Both the position numbers and the translations under genes were made by a program. DNA of 51,316 nucleotides from a virus: positions 1 to 51,316 of the IMG/VR virus record IMGVR_UViG_3300030101_000538; one strand, written 5' to 3'. The number at the start of each line of letters is the position of its first letter. The stretch's first letter is position 1. The notes beneath the pieces were generated by a model that saw only the letters and a list, made by a program, of their open reading frames with translations, was not told where the DNA came from and did no database searches. Shown piece after piece: positions 48,975 through 51,316 of the stretch.

Positions 48975-49895
48975 ATGGCTATTAATAGAGCTAGTATTAG
49001 CAAACAACTCCTTCCTGGCCTTAACGCCGTTTTTGGAATGGAGTATGGAGAAGTTAATGATGAACATGCTTCTCTGTATGATGTAGAAAATTCAGATCGT
49101 GCTTTTGAAGAAGAAGTACTTTTCACTGGATTTGGTACTGCCCCAACTAAGGGTGAAGGTGCTGCTGTTAGTTATGACGGAGCGCAAGAAAGTTACACGG
49201 CTCGTTACTCACATGAGACGGTTGCTCTTGCTTTTGCTGTAACTGAAGAAGCAATGGAAGACAATCTCTATGACACGTTTGCTAAAATTCGTGCTAGGGG
49301 TCTTGCCCGTGCAATGGCAAATACCAAGCAAGTAAAAGCTGCCAATCTATTCAACAATGGTTTCTCTGATACCATTGGTGATGGAGCGGCGTTCTTCTCT
49401 GCTGCACACCCCACAATTTCTGATGGAAGTCAGTCTAACCTTTTGGCGGCTGCGGATTTATCAGAAGCTACTCTTGAGACTGCACTTACGAGCATCCAAA
49501 AAATAGAAGATGATCGTGGTATTCTCATTGGTGCAAGTGCGGTGTCATTGCACGTACCTGTTGATTCATGGGCAATTGCTGGTCGTATTCTGTCTAGTCC
49601 TGGCAACACTCAAACGAGTGCTGGTTCGGCTAATCCGAATACAAACGCAATTAACGTAACTCGAAGCATGGGTATGTTCCCTGAAGGTTACTTTATCAAT
49701 CGTCGCTTTACGGATACTAATGCGTATTTCATTAAGACTGATGTTCCTAATGGTACAAAAATGTTTGTCCGTTCTCCGCTTCAAACGAAGATGGAGCCAG
49801 ACTTTGATACTGGCAACCTGCGCTTTAAGGCACGGGAGCGTTACAGCTTCGGTGTATCTGACTGGCGTGGCTTCTTCGGAAGTGCTGGAACCTAA
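48975..49895 (+). CDS. Major capsid protein, HK97-type fold
   Basis: The 306-residue protein begins AINRASISKQLLPGLNAVFG and has YSHETVALAFAVTEEAMEDN (the long helix region), DDRGILIGASAVSLHVPVDS and FVRSPLQTKMEPDFDTGNL, FKARERYSFGVSDWRGFFGS near the end, the usual last beta element of the P-domain. No protease gene and no long leader are seen. The strong ribosome site (agggaggatttatt) and a hairpin after the gene fit high expression. Confidence 0.88.
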   Translation: MAINRASISKQLLPGLNAVFGMEYGEVNDEHASLYDVENSDRAFEEEVLFTGFGTAPTKGEGAAVSYDGAQESYTARYSHETVALAFAVTEEAMEDNLYDTFAKIRARGLARAMANTKQVKAANLFNNGFSDTIGDGAAFFSAAHPTISDGSQSNLLAAADLSEATLETALTSIQKIEDDRGILIGASAVSLHVPVDSWAIAGRILSSPGNTQTSAGSANPNTNAINVTRSMGMFPEGYFINRRFTDTNAYFIKTDVPNGTKMFVRSPLQTKMEPDFDTGNLRFKARERYSFGVSDWRGFFGSAGT

Positions 49896-49905
49896 TGGTG
49901 AAAGT

Positions 49906-49931
49906 GGGGGAGTAGTTAACGCTACTCTCCC
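49906..49931 (+). terminator. Hairpin after the major capsid gene
   Basis: GGGGGAGTAG pairs with CTACTCTCCC (10 bp, one G-T) around a 6-nt loop, then ATTCTT. It may terminate part of the transcripts or protect the abundant capsid mRNA, while later genes are reached by read-through. Confidence 0.65.
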
Positions 49932-49951
49932 ATTCTTCCAAAGGAGATATT

Positions 49952-50320
49952 ATGGCATCTAATATAAAAGTCGCACAGAATGTAAGTAGTGATGGAGCTA
50001 TCATAACTGGGTTTCGTTATGTAGATACTCCTACTGTTACATTAGGTTCTGAAGGTGGTAGTGATAATCCTACCCCCACAACCACTCGTATAATTGCTGT
50101 ACATGCTTATTCTACTATTGTAGGTGACATTGCTATTTCAGGCAGTAAACAGATTACTAATAAGACTGCCAAAGGTAATGCTCTTCGTTATAGGGTAGGT
50201 GCTACGGATTCTAACGATGCTTACATTGGCGACATGGGTGTTGCTGTGCATGGTATTGTAAGTCTTTCTACATCTGGTGCAGCAGCTATGGCTCCAACTA
50301 TTACTTTATATGTAGGCTAA
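49952..50320 (+). CDS. Small virion protein (122 aa)
   Basis: Ser/Thr/Gly-rich beta protein: MASNIKVAQNVSSDGAIITG, IAVHAYSTIVGDIAISGSKQ. It has a strong ribosome site (aaaggagatatt) right after the hairpin. Position after the capsid gene suggests decoration or head completion. Family not recognised. Confidence 0.6.
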   Translation: MASNIKVAQNVSSDGAIITGFRYVDTPTVTLGSEGGSDNPTPTTTRIIAVHAYSTIVGDIAISGSKQITNKTAKGNALRYRVGATDSNDAYIGDMGVAVHGIVSLSTSGAAAMAPTITLYVG

Positions 50321-50321
50321 C

Positions 50322-51002
50322 ATGCCTAACTATAGCGATCTTAAAACAGACATTATCAACACTTCTGAGAATGATGGGACTGAGTTTTCTAACCAAGTTC
50401 CTAAGTTTATTCAGAAGGCTGAGTTTCGTCTGATAAAAGAACTAGATGACTTTGGACTAGACGAGTACACTACTGTATCTGTTTCGTCTGGTAATGCTAG
50501 TGCTATTAGTCTTAATGATCGTGTTAGGCTTGTTAGAAACATTAACTTTAAAACAAGCAGCGGAACGAGCGTAACTAATCTACTACCTCGCACTGTAGAA
50601 TATGTAAATGATTATTGGCCTGTTAGTGCATCTACAGGCACACCACGATATTACACACGTAAGAATAATTCAACAATTAAAATTGTACCCACACCAGTCT
50701 CAGTAATTACGGCTGAAATACAAACAGCATCTCAACCACTGGCCCTTGCTTCTGCTACAGGAACAAGCGTAACGACCTCAAATTATTTTACAGAGTATTG
50801 CTATGATGCTATCTTTTATGGTTGCATGATGGAAGCAACTATGTTTAATAAAGACTGGAGTACTCTACCTGTATGGCAAGCACAGTATACTGCTGCTGTA
50901 GGGGCTTTACGTAACCAAGCAAGGCGTACTAGACAGGATGATATGGCTGTTGCAGCTTCTCCTGCTGGCGGTCCTAACACGATAACACAGGGAGCAAGTT
51001 AA
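50322..51002 (+). CDS. Head-tail adaptor protein
   Basis: The 226-residue protein has the helical adaptor start (YSDLKTDIINTSENDGTEFS, then NQVPKFIQKAEFRLIKELDD) seen in podovirus connector proteins of the T7 gp11 type, then a beta middle (PRYYTRKNNSTIKIVPTPVS) and a C-terminal helical part (WQAQYTAAVGALRNQARRTR). It probably sits under the portal. Overlaps the next gene by 1 nt. Confidence 0.75.
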   Translation: MPNYSDLKTDIINTSENDGTEFSNQVPKFIQKAEFRLIKELDDFGLDEYTTVSVSSGNASAISLNDRVRLVRNINFKTSSGTSVTNLLPRTVEYVNDYWPVSASTGTPRYYTRKNNSTIKIVPTPVSVITAEIQTASQPLALASATGTSVTTSNYFTEYCYDAIFYGCMMEATMFNKDWSTLPVWQAQYTAAVGALRNQARRTRQDDMAVAASPAGGPNTITQGAS

Positions 51003-51244
51003 TGAGTAAAGATAGTCCAGATACAACTGTAGGTCTTGATGCAGAATTTTCTAAAAGAGTAGAAGAGCAAAATAAAAAAGCTCTTAAAGGTAATCAAAAA
51101 AAACTTGATGTAAATAATGATGGTAAAATTACTGGAGAAGATTTTGAAATACTCCGTAAAAATCCAGATGCTAAAAAGAAATATGGTGGTAAGATTACTT
51201 ATCGTATGACAGGTGGGCAGGTTGTAGACTCTACCTATGATTAG
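51002..51244 (+). CDS. Small EF-hand-containing protein (80 aa)
   Basis: KLDVNNDGKITGEDFEIL is a canonical single EF-hand loop (Asp, Asn, Asp, Gly, Ile, Asp at positions 1, 3, 5, 6, 8, 12), as in dockerins and calcium-binding structural proteins. It is followed by YGGKITYRMTGGQVVD, a GG-basic motif shared with the protein at 7989. Calcium-dependent virion stability is an inference. Confidence 0.75.
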   Translation: MSKDSPDTTVGLDAEFSKRVEEQNKKALKGNQKKLDVNNDGKITGEDFEILRKNPDAKKKYGGKITYRMTGGQVVDSTYD

Positions 51245-51316
51245 TAGAGCAAGCATCCGACAACAAATTAGTAAACCACCTAGTAAAAAGAAACCAAGGA
51301 AAAAGAAAAAAGGAAG
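51237..51316 (+). CDS. Small basic protein, cut by the window end
   Basis: The ATG at 51237 overlaps the previous stop. The readable part, MISRASIRQQISKPPSKKKP then RKKKKG, is very basic. The frame is still open at the last base, so the gene continues outside the window. Its partner at the left end is the truncated fibre gene; the missing piece lies between them. Confidence 0.5.
   Translation, partial: MISRASIRQQISKPPSKKKPRKKKKG

Noticed and set aside
51237-51316. Direct circular joining of the two ends
   Set aside because: Joining would end the small gene after about 30 codons and leave the fibre without its LamG N terminus, so sequence is missing.

Overview
The window is most of the genome of a tailed double-stranded DNA phage, probably a short-tailed (podovirus-like) marine phage of a Gram-negative, perhaps alphaproteobacterial, host. 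The basis is a T7-type replisome, a portal/capsid/stabilization-protein set without a contractile sheath or tape measure, large ejection-type proteins, a GTA-type three-helix holin, a SleB hydrolase, KdsA (an LPS Kdo enzyme), class II ribonucleotide reductase and ThyX. The host assignment is inference. No integrase or repressor was recognised, so a lytic life style is likely. Both window ends cut genes (a LamG-type tail fibre at the left, a small basic protein at the right). A short stretch joining the two ends of the late region is therefore probably missing.

Layout. (1) 1-15.7 kb, plus strand: tail fibre, fibre-associated proteins, a gp10-like stabilization protein, two very large internal virion/ejection proteins and an M15 peptidase. 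(2) 15.7-38.8 kb, minus strand, read right to left. The 33-38 kb part is an accessory block of many small overlapping genes with a ParB-like protein and a DUF932 protein. It is followed by a SleB hydrolase, ThyX, KdsA, primase-helicase, DNA polymerase A, SSB, Cas4-like exonuclease, GIY-YIG nuclease, class II RNR and Hsp20. Then come a glycan block (GT8 glycosyltransferase, a three-domain 0.8-kDa-residue-scale fusion of about 790 residues, methyltransferase, cupin), the holin and the small terminase. (3) 38.0-40.0 kb: a largely non-coding hub with a tRNA-Ser-like gene, a small structured RNA candidate, a GC-rich hairpin-rich segment, palindromic repeats and AT tracts. (4) 40.0-51.3 kb, plus strand: large terminase, a structural protein, portal, GroES-like chaperonin, scaffold, capsid proteins, adaptor and an EF-hand protein.

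How it fits together. The divergent hub at 38-40 kb separates the minus (early/middle) arm from the plus (late) arm. The minus arm takes over nucleotide supply (RNR, ThyX), replication and recombination, and may alter surface sugars. The plus arm packages DNA and builds the particle. Six sigma70-like promoters were found on the minus arm and four on the plus arm. The plus-arm set shares a TATAATAG extension, and the large terminase appears to be made from a leaderless mRNA. Several genes under 60 codons, tucked between larger genes with 1-4 nt or longer overlaps, are annotated here.
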